Assembly: GCF_900602065.1 (NCBI RefSeq)
Contig: NZ_UWFN01000091.1
Coordinates: 167,625 to 231,624 of the forward strand
Length of the DNA stretch: 64,000 nucleotides
Origin: Pseudomonas viridiflava
Lineage (GTDB): Bacteria; Pseudomonadota; Gammaproteobacteria; Pseudomonadales; Pseudomonadaceae
Reading direction: 5' to 3'
The notes under the pieces are model-generated. The model worked only from the letters and a program-made list of their open reading frames with translations, made no database searches and was not told the DNA's origin. The position numbers were made by a program, and so were the translations under genes. This document shows, one piece after another, positions 27,798-37,414 of the stretch. How positions within the stretch are numbered: the first letter of the stretch is position 1; each line of letters opens with the position of its first letter.

Positions 27798-28274
27798 GTG
27801 AAGAAAATCGCTGTGTTCGCCGATGTACAGAACCTCTATTACACCGTCCGTCAGGCCCATGGTTGCCATTTCAACTATGCGGCGTTGTGGGCGGACATCA
27901 GTAAGCGTGGGCAAATCGTCGAGGCGTATGCCTATGCCATCGACCGTGGCGACAGCAAACAGCAGCAATTCCAGCAAATCCTCCGCAACCTCGGTTTCAC
28001 CGTCAAACTCAAACCGTACATCCAGCGCAGCGATGGCTCGGCCAAGGGTGACTGGGACGTGGGCATCACCATCGATATCATGGACGTGGCGCCGCAGGTC
28101 GACGAAGTGGTACTGGCTTCCGGCGATGGCGATTTCGATTTGTTGCTTGAGCGCATCATCAGCAAACATGGTGTCGAAGCGGTTGCCTATGGCGTGCCGG
28201 GGCTGACCGCCAACTCGCTGATCCGCGCCGCCAGTCGTTACGTGCCTATTGAAGGCGCGTTACTTTTACGTTGA
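27798..28274 (+). CDS. NYN domain (LabA/DUF88) putative nuclease
   Basis: A 158-residue PIN-like NYN domain protein with a GTG start at 27798 (MKKIAVFADVQNLYY), preceded by GAGG. The acidic cluster expected for metal-dependent RNA cleavage is present as FADVQN, GDWDVGITID and LASGDGDFDLL. NYN proteins include RNA-processing enzymes and bacterial LabA. The next gene, 20 bp downstream, encodes a DEDDh exonuclease, so the pair may form one RNA-handling operon. Target and role are unknown. Confidence 0.9.
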   Translation: MKKIAVFADVQNLYYTVRQAHGCHFNYAALWADISKRGQIVEAYAYAIDRGDSKQQQFQQILRNLGFTVKLKPYIQRSDGSAKGDWDVGITIDIMDVAPQVDEVVLASGDGDFDLLLERIISKHGVEAVAYGVPGLTANSLIRAASRYVPIEGALLLR

Positions 28275-28294
28275 TTTTTTAAGGATTCAGGCAA

Positions 28295-28909
28295 GTGTTG
28301 GAACGTGTAGCGGTCATCGACTTTGAAACCACCGGTATATCTCCCGGCCAAGGCTGCCGTGCCACGGAGATTGCTGTGGTGATCATGGAGCAGGGGCGCA
28401 TCGTTGATCGTTTTCAAAGCCTGATGAACGCTGGTGTACGAATTCCGGGCTTCATTGAGTCGCTGACCGGCATCAGCAACAGCATGATCCGCACTGCACC
28501 GTCGGCTGAACGAGTCATGAGCGACGTGGCAGACTTCGTGGGCACGATCCCGTTGGTGGCGCATAACGCGTCGTTCGACCAAAAGTTCTGGGATTACGAG
28601 CTGTCGCGCATCGAGCGCAGCCGCCAACAAAGCTTTGCTTGCTCCCTGCTGTTGGCGCGACGCCTGATGCCGACTGCGCCCAATCACAAGCTTGGCACCC
28701 TGACCAGCTATGCGCGTCTGCCCAATACCGGTAAGGCTCACCGGGCCATGGCCGACGCTGAGATGGCCGCCAACCTGACTGCGCACCTCACTAACGAACT
28801 GCGCCACACTCACGGTCTGTCCACGATATCCCACCAATTACTCTGCACCCTGCAGAAAGTGCCTGCGGCGAAAATCAGCGAAGCGATCAAGCGTCAGCGC
28901 GGGTTTTAA
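28295..28909 (+). CDS. DnaQ-like DEDDh 3'-5' exonuclease
   Basis: A 204-residue exonuclease of the RNase T/DnaQ superfamily. The acidic residues are in VIDFETTG (Asp, Glu), AHNASFDQKF (Asp) and KAHRAMADAEM (His, Asp), a complete DEDDh set. The GTG start at 28295 is preceded by AAGGA 10 bases upstream. It is too short and lacks partners to be the Pol III epsilon subunit. Its substrate is unknown; coupling to the upstream NYN gene is likely. Confidence 0.9.
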   Translation: MLERVAVIDFETTGISPGQGCRATEIAVVIMEQGRIVDRFQSLMNAGVRIPGFIESLTGISNSMIRTAPSAERVMSDVADFVGTIPLVAHNASFDQKFWDYELSRIERSRQQSFACSLLLARRLMPTAPNHKLGTLTSYARLPNTGKAHRAMADAEMAANLTAHLTNELRHTHGLSTISHQLLCTLQKVPAAKISEAIKRQRGF

Positions 28910-29051
28910 CGACGGTCGTTAGCGCCTCGCCTCCAGTCTCTACAACTGATTAATCTGACGCCGTTTGCGAAAGCCGCAGGCGGTGCAGGCCGGAATAGTC
29001 CGGACAGGGTAAACTGCGCGCCATCTCGCGTGATTTATCTACGGTATTCAA

Positions 29052-30383
29052 ATGACATTCGCCACACTCGGCCTGATCGAACCCCTGCTGCGCGCGCTTG
29101 AAGCGCTCGGCTACCAGACCCCGACGCCTGTTCAGGCGCAGGCGATTCCACCGGTCCTGGCCGGGCGTGACCTGATGGCCGCCGCCCAGACTGGTACTGG
29201 CAAAACTGCCGGTTTCGCCTTGCCACTGCTGCAACGGCTGACCATGGAAGGCCCGAAAGTCACGCCCAACTCGGTGCGTGCGCTGGTGCTGGTGCCGACC
29301 CGTGAGCTGGCCGAGCAGGTTCATGAGAACATTCGCCAGTACGCCGAACACCTGCCGTTGAGCACGTATGCCGTCTACGGCGGCGTGAGCATCAACCCGC
29401 AGATGATGAAACTGCGCAAGGGCGTCGATGTGCTGGTTGCCACACCGGGGCGCTTGCTCGACCTCTACCGCCAGAACGCGGTGAAGTTCTCCCAGCTGCA
29501 AACCCTGATCCTCGACGAAGCGGATCGCATGCTCGATCTGGGCTTCTCCGAAGAATTGCGCGACATCTACAAGGCGCTGCCCAAAAAGCGTCAGACTCTG
29601 CTGTTCTCCGCGACCTTCTCCGACGCCATCCGTCAGTTGGCTGCACAAATGCTCGACGACCCACTGACCATCGAAGTCAGCCCGCGCAACGTGGCGGCGT
29701 CTTCGGTCAAGCAATGGGTGGTGACGGTCGACAAGAAGCGCAAGCCTGAGTTGTTCATCCATCTGCTGAAGAAACTGCGCTGGTCCCAGGTTCTGGTATT
29801 CGCCAAGACCCGCGTTGGCGTTGATCAACTGGTGGATCGCCTGCAAGGCCTGGGCATCAGTTCTGATGGTATTCACGGCGACAAGCCGCAGGCTACACGT
29901 CAGCGGGCGCTGGATCGTTTCAAGGCAAGTGAAGTACAGATTCTGGTGGCGACTGATGTTGCCGCGCGCGGTCTTGATATTGATGACTTGCCGACAGTGG
30001 TCAACTTCGACCTGCCCATCGTCGCCGAAGATTACATCCATCGCATTGGCCGTACCGGTCGTGCAGGTCTGACGGGTGAAGCTATTTCGCTGGTGTGCGC
30101 TGACGAAGTGGAATTGCTGTCAGCGATTGAAACCCTGACCCGCCAGACATTGCGTCGTGAAGAAGAACCGGATTTCGAGCCAGAGCATCGCGTACCGACG
30201 ACTGATGCCAGCGGCCAGATTCTGAAGAAGCCGAAAAAGCCGAAGAAACCCAAGGTATCTGGCGGCAAGCGCAATCTGGGTAAATGGATCGACAGTGGCG
30301 ACGCTGCACCGGAAGCGCCATCGGCCAAGCCGGTGCGTAAAGTCCCGGTCTTTAACACCGGCCCGCGCAAGAAAAAGCCTTGA
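29052..30383 (+). CDS. rhlE: DEAD-box RNA helicase, RhlE subfamily
   Basis: A 443-residue helicase with the Q motif (GYQTPTPVQAQAIP), motif I AAQTGTGKT, motif II DEAD (LDEADRMLDLGF), SAT, and motif VI HRIGRTGRAG. A basic Lys/Pro-rich tail after residue about 375 is typical of RhlE. RhlE proteins act in ribosome assembly and mRNA turnover; Pseudomonas carries two RhlE paralogues, and which one this is cannot be told here. It has its own promoter region of about 140 bp after the exonuclease gene. Confidence 0.92.
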   Translation: MTFATLGLIEPLLRALEALGYQTPTPVQAQAIPPVLAGRDLMAAAQTGTGKTAGFALPLLQRLTMEGPKVTPNSVRALVLVPTRELAEQVHENIRQYAEHLPLSTYAVYGGVSINPQMMKLRKGVDVLVATPGRLLDLYRQNAVKFSQLQTLILDEADRMLDLGFSEELRDIYKALPKKRQTLLFSATFSDAIRQLAAQMLDDPLTIEVSPRNVAASSVKQWVVTVDKKRKPELFIHLLKKLRWSQVLVFAKTRVGVDQLVDRLQGLGISSDGIHGDKPQATRQRALDRFKASEVQILVATDVAARGLDIDDLPTVVNFDLPIVAEDYIHRIGRTGRAGLTGEAISLVCADEVELLSAIETLTRQTLRREEEPDFEPEHRVPTTDASGQILKKPKKPKKPKVSGGKRNLGKWIDSGDAAPEAPSAKPVRKVPVFNTGPRKKKP

Positions 30384-30413
30384 TGTAAAAGGCGTGTATG
30401 AGCGACGCCGTAC

Positions 30414-30503
30414 CTGTGGGAGCGGTGCTTGCCCGCGATAAGAACACTGCGGTTTATCTTTCAAACCGCGTCGAATTTATCGCGGGCAAGCACCGCTCCC
30501 ACA
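30414..30503. repeat. REPIN, GCTTGCCCGCGAT class
   Basis: Arms CTGTGGGAGCGGTGCTTGCC and GGCAAGCACCGCTCCCACA are inverted perfect copies between the convergent rhlE and MaoC genes. Confidence 0.92.
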
Positions 30504-30556
30504 TGGAACCATCCTCGCTGCGCGATAGCGTGGCGTCAGGTATGTAAGCTGCGCTG

Positions 30557-31414
30557 TCATTCGGTAATTGGCTGCCAGCTTCCCACCATGTGCACCAACT
30601 CTGGCGCACCTTCCAGGCGGAATTGGCCATGAGACCCGGCGGCGCTGGCGGACAGCACTATCTCGCTGGGCAAGCGGACGGGTTTCTGGAACTGCACGCT
30701 GATATCCACATTGGACGCCGGGAGATGATTGGCCAGAAAGGCCAGCGTTCTAGCCTTGAGCCACATGCCATGGGCAATCGCCTTCGGGAAGCCGAATAGC
30801 TTGGCGCTGGGACCACTCAGGTGAATCGGGTTGTAATCACCGGACACCTTGGCGTAACGCCGACCAATCTCTGCTGTTGCTTGCCAGCGTGCTACTTCCG
30901 TGACGGGTAATGGAGCGGGTTCGAATTCACCGATGGCTGCGCCTTCGAGGTTTACGCCGCGGCACAGCATCGTGCTTTCCTCTTCCCATAACAGGCCCAT
31001 TGAGTCTTCAACCTGAGTGATCAGGCTGAAGGTCGCACCTTTCTCATGGGGCTGCAGGTTCTCGGCCTGCACACCCACGTAGACCTTGCTCACGCTGCCG
31101 AGAGGCCGATGAATCTTGATGCGGTTACTCAGATGTATCAGCCCCAATAAAGGGAAGGGGAAATCCTTGGCAGTCATCAGCTGCATTTGAAGGTTGAATG
31201 CCAGCACATGTGGATAGGTTGGAGGCAGCAGGCTGTTTTCACTGAAACCGCACACTTCGCGGTATTGGGTCAGTTTTTGCGCATCTACTGAAGTCCAGCA
31301 GCGTAGCCCGATCTCGGGGAGTTCAGTACCGGTCACCTTGCGCCGCAATGCCGCCTGCACGAATAGATTCGGCAGAGTGGGCAGGGAATCCAGGTATCGC
31401 CAATGAGCGCTCAT
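30557..31414 (-). CDS. MaoC-like (R)-enoyl-CoA hydratase/dehydratase
   Basis: A 285-residue double hot-dog protein whose C-terminal half carries the hydratase motif YAKVSGDYNPIHLS (catalytic Asp and His) and AIAHGMWLKAR; the N-terminal half is a degenerate hot-dog. The family hydrates trans-2-enoyl-CoA or -ACP. It is 33 bp downstream of the FabG4-like reductase and opposite a thiolase, so the three genes resemble a fatty-acyl-CoA module. The same trio occurs at PA4785-PA4787 or nearby in P. aeruginosa, from memory. Confidence 0.88.
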   Translation of the reverse strand: MSAHWRYLDSLPTLPNLFVQAALRRKVTGTELPEIGLRCWTSVDAQKLTQYREVCGFSENSLLPPTYPHVLAFNLQMQLMTAKDFPFPLLGLIHLSNRIKIHRPLGSVSKVYVGVQAENLQPHEKGATFSLITQVEDSMGLLWEEESTMLCRGVNLEGAAIGEFEPAPLPVTEVARWQATAEIGRRYAKVSGDYNPIHLSGPSAKLFGFPKAIAHGMWLKARTLAFLANHLPASNVDISVQFQKPVRLPSEIVLSASAAGSHGQFRLEGAPELVHMVGSWQPITE

Positions 31415-31447
31415 CGTGCATCTCCTTGCTCTGATTATCGTCTCTGA

Positions 31448-32803
31448 TCACGCGCCAATGACGCTTTGACCACAGACCCGCAACACCTGGCCACTGACGG
31501 CGCCAGCGCCTGGTTGAGCCAGCCAGGCAACAGCCTCTGCCACATCTTGTGGCAAGCCCCCTTGACCCAGAGAACTCATGCGCCGCCCGGCTTCTCGCAG
31601 GGCGAACGGCATACTTGTGGTCATTTTGGTTTCGATGAAGCCAGGTGCGACGGCGTTGATGCTGATGCCGCGCTCGTTAAGGACCGGGGCAAGGGCGCGA
31701 GCCAGCCCGATCAGGCCTGCTTTACTGGTGGTGTAATTGGTTTGGCCTCGATTACCTGCAAGTCCGCTGATTGAGGCGAGGAGGATGACGCGCCCGTTAT
31801 CTCGCAACGTGCCACTGTCCAGCAGCGCTTCGGTCAACACTTGGGGGGCGTTGAGGTTGACCGCCAGCACCGAGTCCCAGAAATCGGCAGACATATTGAC
31901 CAGCGTCTTGTCGCGAGTAATGCCAGCGTTATGGACCAGGATATCGATGCCGCCTTGCAGGTGTTCGATCAACTGCGCGCCTGCATCAGCGGCGCCGATG
32001 TCCAGTGTCAGCGCCTTGCCGCCCAGTCTCGCCGCCAGAGCTTCCAGATCAGACTTGGCTTGCGGCACATCAAGCAGGACTACTTCAGCACCGTCGCGAG
32101 CCAGTGTTTCGGCAATCGCCGCACCGATGCCACGCGCAGCGCCGGTAACCAGCGCTTTGCGGCCACTGAGCGGACGGCTCCAGTCCTGCACCTGGGCTGG
32201 GCAAGGACTCAGGCGGATGACCTGACCTGAGATAAACGCGCTCTTGGGCGACAGGAAAAACCTCAATGCACCTTCAAGCTGATCCTCGGCACCGCTGTCC
32301 ACTTGCAGCAATTGCACGGTGCCGCCATTGCGCATCTCTTTGGCCAGCGAGCGGCTGAAGCCTTCGAGTGCTTGCTGGGTGCTGGCGGCCAGTGGTTCCT
32401 GCAAGCTAGCGGGGGCGTGGCCAAGAATCACCACATGCGCGCTGTTATCCAGATTTTTCAGCAGTGGCTGAAAGAATTCCCGCAATTGCTTGAGGTCTTC
32501 GGTACGCGTGAAAGCGCTGGCGTCAAACACCACGGCTTTTATTTTCGGCCCTTGGTCGGCAACCCAGGCCGCTGCGCCCGGGACTTCTGAGCCAAAGCTG
32601 TAGATTGATTCGGTCAAGCGTTGCGCAAAAAGTCTGACTTGATCCGCCAATGGCCCGGCGCTGATCAGCAGCGTTCCCTCGACAGGTCGCAGACGCCCGG
32701 CCTGCCAGCGTTCCAGTCTGACCGGTTTTGGCAGGCCAATAGCGCCAACCAGGCGGCTGCCCAGGTCGGAGTTGGCAAAATCTATGTAGCGATCAGACGG
32801 CAT
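31448..32803 (-). CDS. FabG4-like high-molecular-weight 3-oxoacyl reductase
   Basis: A 451-residue two-domain protein. The N-terminal half (about 1-205) is a flavodoxin- or Rossmann-like domain without a clear cofactor motif. The C-terminal half is a full short-chain dehydrogenase: ALVTGAARGIGAA, VHNAGITRDKTL, and the catalytic Ser in ASISGLAG with YTTSKAG giving Tyr and Lys. This is the layout of the long FabG4 group, which reduces 3-oxoacyl-CoA with NAD(H). It lies between the MaoC gene and the divergent thiolase gene. Confidence 0.92.
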   Translation of the reverse strand: MPSDRYIDFANSDLGSRLVGAIGLPKPVRLERWQAGRLRPVEGTLLISAGPLADQVRLFAQRLTESIYSFGSEVPGAAAWVADQGPKIKAVVFDASAFTRTEDLKQLREFFQPLLKNLDNSAHVVILGHAPASLQEPLAASTQQALEGFSRSLAKEMRNGGTVQLLQVDSGAEDQLEGALRFFLSPKSAFISGQVIRLSPCPAQVQDWSRPLSGRKALVTGAARGIGAAIAETLARDGAEVVLLDVPQAKSDLEALAARLGGKALTLDIGAADAGAQLIEHLQGGIDILVHNAGITRDKTLVNMSADFWDSVLAVNLNAPQVLTEALLDSGTLRDNGRVILLASISGLAGNRGQTNYTTSKAGLIGLARALAPVLNERGISINAVAPGFIETKMTTSMPFALREAGRRMSSLGQGGLPQDVAEAVAWLAQPGAGAVSGQVLRVCGQSVIGA

Positions 32804-32917
32804 GGAACACTCTCCTTGAGTCGGGGTTCAAAGGAGTTGACCACACTCAAGCGACGTTCGTTCGAGTATCCCCTACGCTGCTCATCAGCGAATCCGTATC
32901 AATAAAGGGAGTTTTCA

Positions 32918-34195
32918 ATGAATCAGCCACGCCGGGTCGCCATTGTCGGCGGTAACCGTATTCCATTCGCTCGCTCCAATGGCCCTTACGCCACCGCGAG
33001 CAATCAGGAGATGCTGACCGCCGCGCTGGAGGGTTTGATCGAGCGCTTCAACCTGCATGGCTTGCGCATGGGCGAGGTCGTTGCCGGTGCTGTGCTCAAG
33101 CATTCCCGGGACTTTAATCTGACCCGCGAATGCGTGTTGGGCTCGCGCTTGTCGCCGCAAACGCCTGCCTACGATCTACAGCAGGCCTGCGGTACTGGCC
33201 TGGAGGCGGCGTTGCTGGTGGCCAACAAGATTGCACTGGGGCAGATCGAATGCGGCATTGCGGGCGGCGTGGACACGACTTCCGATGCGCCAATTGGCGT
33301 TAATGAAGAATTGCGTAACATTTTGCTGCGGGTCAATCGCACCAAGTCCATGGGCGACAAACTCAAGCTTTTGTTGAAGTTGCGTCCACATAATCTCAAG
33401 CCAGAACTGCCGCGTAACGGCGAGCCGCGTACAGGTCTGTCCATGGGGCAGCATTGCGAATTGATGGCGCAGCGCTGGAACATTCCTCGCGACGCCCAAG
33501 ACCAGTTGGCGCTGGAAAGCCATCTGAAAATGGCCGCGGCCTACACCGAAGGCTGGCAGAACGATTTGATGACGCCGTTTCTGGGGCTGACCCGTGACAA
33601 CAACCTGCGCCCTGACCTGACGCTTGAAAAGCTCGCCAGCCTGAAACCGGCGTTCGAGCGCAGTGCCAAAGGAACGCTGACAGCGGGCAACTCCACACCA
33701 CTGACCGATGGAGCCTCCTTGGTCCTGTTGGCCAGTGAAGAGTGGGCCAGGGAACGTGGTCTGCCGGTGTTGGCGTATCTGCGCGATGGCGAGTCGGCGG
33801 CAGTGGATTTCGTCAACGGTAATGAAGGTCTGCTGATGGCGCCTGCCTATGCCGTGCCTCGGCTATTGGCGCGCAATGGTCTGACGTTGCAGGACTTCGA
33901 CTACTACGAGATTCACGAAGCCTTTGCGGCTCAGGTGTTATGCACGCTAAAGGCCTGGGAAGACGCGGATTATTGCCAGACCCGGCTTGGGCTGGACGCG
34001 CCTCTGGGGTCGATTGATCGCAGCAAGATGAACGTCAAAGGCAGCTCATTGGCGGCCGGCCATCCGTTTGCTGCAACAGGCGGGCGTATCGTCGCCAACC
34101 TGGCCAAGTTGTTAAGCGTTGCAGGTCAGGGGCGCGGATTGATATCCATCTGCGCGGCGGGCGGGCAGGGGGTTACGGCGATTCTTGAGCGGTGA
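32918..34195 (+). CDS. fadI: Acetyl-CoA C-acyltransferase (FadI-like thiolase)
   Basis: A 425-residue thiolase with the nucleophile Cys91 in QQACGTGLEAA, His in YYEIHEAFAAQ, the NVKGSSLAAGHPFAATGGR loop and the second active-site Cys in CAAGGQG. Length and motifs fit the FadI subgroup, which cleaves 3-ketoacyl-CoA. It is divergent from the FabG4-like and MaoC genes across a 114-bp region, so one regulator may control all three. The ATG at 32918 follows GGGAG. Confidence 0.92.
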   Translation: MNQPRRVAIVGGNRIPFARSNGPYATASNQEMLTAALEGLIERFNLHGLRMGEVVAGAVLKHSRDFNLTRECVLGSRLSPQTPAYDLQQACGTGLEAALLVANKIALGQIECGIAGGVDTTSDAPIGVNEELRNILLRVNRTKSMGDKLKLLLKLRPHNLKPELPRNGEPRTGLSMGQHCELMAQRWNIPRDAQDQLALESHLKMAAAYTEGWQNDLMTPFLGLTRDNNLRPDLTLEKLASLKPAFERSAKGTLTAGNSTPLTDGASLVLLASEEWARERGLPVLAYLRDGESAAVDFVNGNEGLLMAPAYAVPRLLARNGLTLQDFDYYEIHEAFAAQVLCTLKAWEDADYCQTRLGLDAPLGSIDRSKMNVKGSSLAAGHPFAATGGRIVANLAKLLSVAGQGRGLISICAAGGQGVTAILER

Positions 34196-34202
34196 TTTAA
34201 TT

Positions 34203-34273
34203 TGTAGGAGCTGCCGAAGGCTGCGAATCGATGTATCAGATAGATTGATTCGCAGCCTTCGGCAGCTCCTACA
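34203..34273. repeat. REPIN, GTAGGAGCTGCC class
   Basis: Arms TGTAGGAGCTGCCGAAGGC and its inverse GCCTTCGGCAGCTCCTACA are perfect inverted repeats in the gap between convergent thiolase and transporter genes. Confidence 0.92.
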
Positions 34274-34288
34274 AAGATCACACCAGGC

Positions 34289-35317
34289 TCAAGCCGCGCG
34301 GGCTTCTTCCAGCGCTTCTTTCGACAATTGCTGCTTGTGCCGGTTGGCGTAGTTCTCCGCCATCACCGAACACACAATCAACTGGAGAGGGTGGTAGATC
34401 ATTATCGGCAGCAAGATCAGACCCAGGCCTGGGTTGTTGCCGAAGATCAACGCTGCCATCGGTGCTCCGGCCGCCAGGGACTTCTTGGTCGCGCAGAACA
34501 CTGCTGCAACTTTATCTGCGTGGTTGAATTTCAGAACGCGAGCGGTACCGGTGGTCAGAAGCAGGATCACCACCAGCAACACCGCGCTTCCAACGAAGGC
34601 CATGGCGATGACCGAGTTGCCCTGGGTTTGCCACAGCCCCGACACCATGGAGTTACAGAACGCTGCGTAGACCAGCAACAGGATCACGATCTTGTCGATC
34701 AGGTTGGTGTACTTCTTGTGCCTGGCGAAAAACTTGCCCACCAACGGACGCACCAACTGGCCCAGGATGAGTGGCAGCAGCAACATCAGGCTCAAGTCCA
34801 GCAGAGTGGAACCCAGATCGATCCCTCCGGACCCGGTGCCAATCACCAGGCTCACCAGCCACGGCGTCAGGAAGATACCGAATACGCTGGACATGCTCGC
34901 ATTGAGGATCGCTGCCGGGACGTTGCCACCTGCGCTACCAGTCAGCGCCACCGACGAGGAAATGGTCGACGGCAGTGCGCACAGATACAGGAAGCCCAGC
35001 ATCAACAGCGCAGGAACGTAGGCGCCAAAGGTCTTGTCGCAGATCACCCAGATGATTGGGAACACTAAAAACGTGAAGACCTGCACCATGATGTGCAGGC
35101 GCCAGTTTTTCAGGCCATGCCTGATCTGTTCGCTGGAAAGATTGACGCCGTGCAGGAAGAACACCACGAACACGCCAATGTTGATCACGTATTCGGCGTG
35201 CATTAAGCCGCCAGTTGCGCCAAAGCCCGGGAAAAAGTAAGCCAGCACCGTGGCCAGGACCATCCCGCAAAGGAACCAGTCGGTGACGACGCGTTTGAGA
35301 TGTTTAAGGACAGACAT
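34289..35317 (-). CDS. SBF-like (bile acid:sodium symporter family) transporter
   Basis: With the ATG at 35315-35317 (MSVLKHLKRVVTDWFL) this is a 342-residue membrane protein with about ten helices of the SBF-like/DUF4137 (YfeH) type; LYLCALPSTISSSVALTGSAGGN is a family-typical crossing motif. Substrate is unknown. The frame is open to 35425, but that part has no family sequence. It is divergent from an AraC-type regulator, 106 bp apart, which probably controls it. Confidence 0.9.
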   Translation of the reverse strand: MSVLKHLKRVVTDWFLCGMVLATVLAYFFPGFGATGGLMHAEYVINIGVFVVFFLHGVNLSSEQIRHGLKNWRLHIMVQVFTFLVFPIIWVICDKTFGAYVPALLMLGFLYLCALPSTISSSVALTGSAGGNVPAAILNASMSSVFGIFLTPWLVSLVIGTGSGGIDLGSTLLDLSLMLLLPLILGQLVRPLVGKFFARHKKYTNLIDKIVILLLVYAAFCNSMVSGLWQTQGNSVIAMAFVGSAVLLVVILLLTTGTARVLKFNHADKVAAVFCATKKSLAAGAPMAALIFGNNPGLGLILLPIMIYHPLQLIVCSVMAENYANRHKQQLSKEALEEARAA

Positions 35318-35423
35318 TGGGGGCTCGGCTGATTGTAAAAATAGATGTCTGCAGGCTAACTCACTCGTACACTGCCGTCTTGCGACATAAGGCCATTTGA
35401 TAGCGACTAACGGACAAAATCCC

Positions 35424-36206
35424 ATGCATCGTCAAGGTAGCGAGCGACAGATCCCCGCCCTGAGCCAACTACCGCGCCCGTTGTATGCCCGCGCGGAAAG
35501 TCTGAGCGCCGGTTCCTGGACACCTCCGCATCGTCACGAGTGGGTGCAGTTTTCCTACGCGATCAGTGGGGTGCTCGGGGTGCATACCGCCGAAGGCAGT
35601 TTCTTCGCCCCGCCGCAGTGGGGCGTCTGGATACCTGCCGGTCTGGAGCACGAAGTGGTGACCTCAATGCGTGCGGAAATGCGCAGCCTTTACGTGCGAA
35701 AAGAGGACTCCGCATGGGCGCCGCAACGCTGTCGGGTGCTTGAGGTGACGCCGCTGGCTCGTGAGTTGATCAAGAGTTTCTGTCAGTTACCGGCTGAATA
35801 CCCGCTGGGTAACAGCAGCGAAGCGCGATTGGTGCAGGTGTTGATGGATCAATTGGCGCATCTTCCGGAGGTAGGTTTCTCGCTGCCGCTGCCTCGCCAT
35901 CCTCGTCTGTTGGAACTGTGCAACGAATTGATTGAAGAGCCCGGCCAACTGATCACCCTGCATGACTGGGCGGTGCGTCTGGGTGCTTCGGAGAAAACCC
36001 TGATGCGTCTGTTTCAGCGCGAAACGGGGTTGAGCTTTCGCGGCTGGCGGCAGAGAGCGCGGCTGCTGTCCTCTCTCGGTGCTCTGGAAAATGGCGACAG
36101 CGTGACCAATACGGCGTTGGCCTGTGGCTACGACTCCACCTCTGCATTCATTGCGGCTTTCAAGGGCCTGTTCGGGTTCACTCCAGGTGAGCTGTTCAAG
36201 CAATGA
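35424..36206 (+). CDS. AraC-family regulator with cupin sensor
   Basis: A 260-residue regulator with an N-terminal cupin (RHEWVQFSYAISGVL, GVWIPAGLEHEV) and a C-terminal AraC double helix-turn-helix (about residues 160-255, with LGASEKTLMRLFQRETGLSF and ACGYDSTSAFIAAFKGLFG). It is divergent from the SBF-like transporter, suggesting local control of that gene. A TTG nine codons upstream (35397) is a possible alternative start; the ribosome-binding site is poor for both. Confidence 0.9.
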   Translation: MHRQGSERQIPALSQLPRPLYARAESLSAGSWTPPHRHEWVQFSYAISGVLGVHTAEGSFFAPPQWGVWIPAGLEHEVVTSMRAEMRSLYVRKEDSAWAPQRCRVLEVTPLARELIKSFCQLPAEYPLGNSSEARLVQVLMDQLAHLPEVGFSLPLPRHPRLLELCNELIEEPGQLITLHDWAVRLGASEKTLMRLFQRETGLSFRGWRQRARLLSSLGALENGDSVTNTALACGYDSTSAFIAAFKGLFGFTPGELFKQ

Positions 36207-36441
36207 TTGGCCCTGATTGTCTTACGCGATGCATGCAGTCGATGAAGTTTCTTACCCTGTGAACACGGTTTGTTTTTTGCGCTCTTACGGCATGAAAGCT
36301 GCTTTGTACCGGGATGATGAAGGATTTTCCGACAGAAACTATCCACATCAAACGTCAGCTCCTACTACTCGCTGGCAGAGGATTGCCGTATAACGGGCAA
36401 CAATCGCGTGTTTGGCAACGAAGGACCCACAATAAAAGCTG

Positions 36442-37338
36442 ATGAAAACTCCTAAACGCATTGAACCCCTGATCGAGGACGGTCTGGTGGACGAGGTGCT
36501 GCGCCCGCTAATGAGCGGTAAAGAGGCAGCTGTTTATGTGGTGCGCTGTGGCAATGAGCTGCGGTGTGCCAAGGTTTACAAGGAGGCGAATAAACGCAGT
36601 TTCCGTCAGGCTTCTGAATATCAGGAAGGCCGCAAGGTTCGTAACAGCCGTCAGGCACGAGCGATGGCCAAGGGCTCCAAGTTTGGTCGCAAGGAAACAG
36701 AGGACGCTTGGCAGAACGCCGAAGTCGCGGCGCTGTTCCGGTTGGCCAGCGCTGGTGTCCGGGTCCCCAAGCCATACGACTTCCTGGAAGGCGTGTTGCT
36801 TATGGAGATGATTGCCGACGAGTATGGCGACGCCGCACCGCGATTGAATGATGTGGTCCTGGAGCCGGATCAGGCTCGGGAGTATCACGCCTTTCTGATC
36901 GAACAGATTGTGCTGATGCTATGTACCGGTTTGGTGCATGGTGACCTTTCCGAGTTCAACGTGCTGTTGACCCCGACTGGCCCGGTCATCATCGATTTGC
37001 CTCAGGCTGTCGACGCGGCGGGCAACAACCATGCGTTCAGCATGCTGGAGCGTGATGTGGGCAACATGGCGTCCTACTTTGGCCGCTTTGCGCCGGAGTT
37101 GCGTAAAACGAAGTACGCCAAGGAAATGTGGTCGTACTACGAAGCCGGTACCTTGTCGCCAGCGACAGTGTTGACCGGCGAGTTTGATGAGCCGGAAGAT
37201 GAGGCGGATGTAGGCGGCGTGCTTCGCGAAATCGAAGCGGCTCGTCTGGACGAAGACCGTCGCCAGGCTGCTCGTGCTGCCGACGATGCACCACCGAGTA
37301 AAACGGCTGAAGAACCGCCTCCGCCCTGGATGCAGTGA
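36442..37338 (+). CDS. RIO1-like serine protein kinase (PA4780 type)
   Basis: A 298-residue atypical kinase. The nucleotide-binding Lys is in ELRCAKVYKEAN, the catalytic loop is HGDLSEFNVLL with Asp and Asn, and the metal-binding Asp is in VIIDLPQAVD. A Glu/Asp-rich tail follows from residue about 245. Bacterial RIO kinases are widespread in Pseudomonas; the substrate is not known. The locus matches PA4780 in P. aeruginosa, from memory. A strong terminator follows. Confidence 0.92.
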   Translation: MKTPKRIEPLIEDGLVDEVLRPLMSGKEAAVYVVRCGNELRCAKVYKEANKRSFRQASEYQEGRKVRNSRQARAMAKGSKFGRKETEDAWQNAEVAALFRLASAGVRVPKPYDFLEGVLLMEMIADEYGDAAPRLNDVVLEPDQAREYHAFLIEQIVLMLCTGLVHGDLSEFNVLLTPTGPVIIDLPQAVDAAGNNHAFSMLERDVGNMASYFGRFAPELRKTKYAKEMWSYYEAGTLSPATVLTGEFDEPEDEADVGGVLREIEAARLDEDRRQAARAADDAPPSKTAEEPPPPWMQ

Positions 37339-37351
37339 TCAGTAGTTAACA

Positions 37352-37378
37352 AAAACCCGGCTCAGGCCGGGTTTTTTG
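37352..37378 (+). terminator. Rho-independent terminator after the RIO kinase
   Basis: AAAAACCCGGC and GCCGGGTTTTTT form a stem with a short loop, with a T-run on the plus strand, 13 bp after the stop. Confidence 0.92.
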
Positions 37379-37414
37379 TCTGGATTGGAATGCGGTCACT
37401 GGTTCAGCTCCATC

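Noticed and set aside
36452..36888. Open frames opposite the RIO kinase
   Set aside because: They are antisense to a gene with all kinase motifs and lack start signals.
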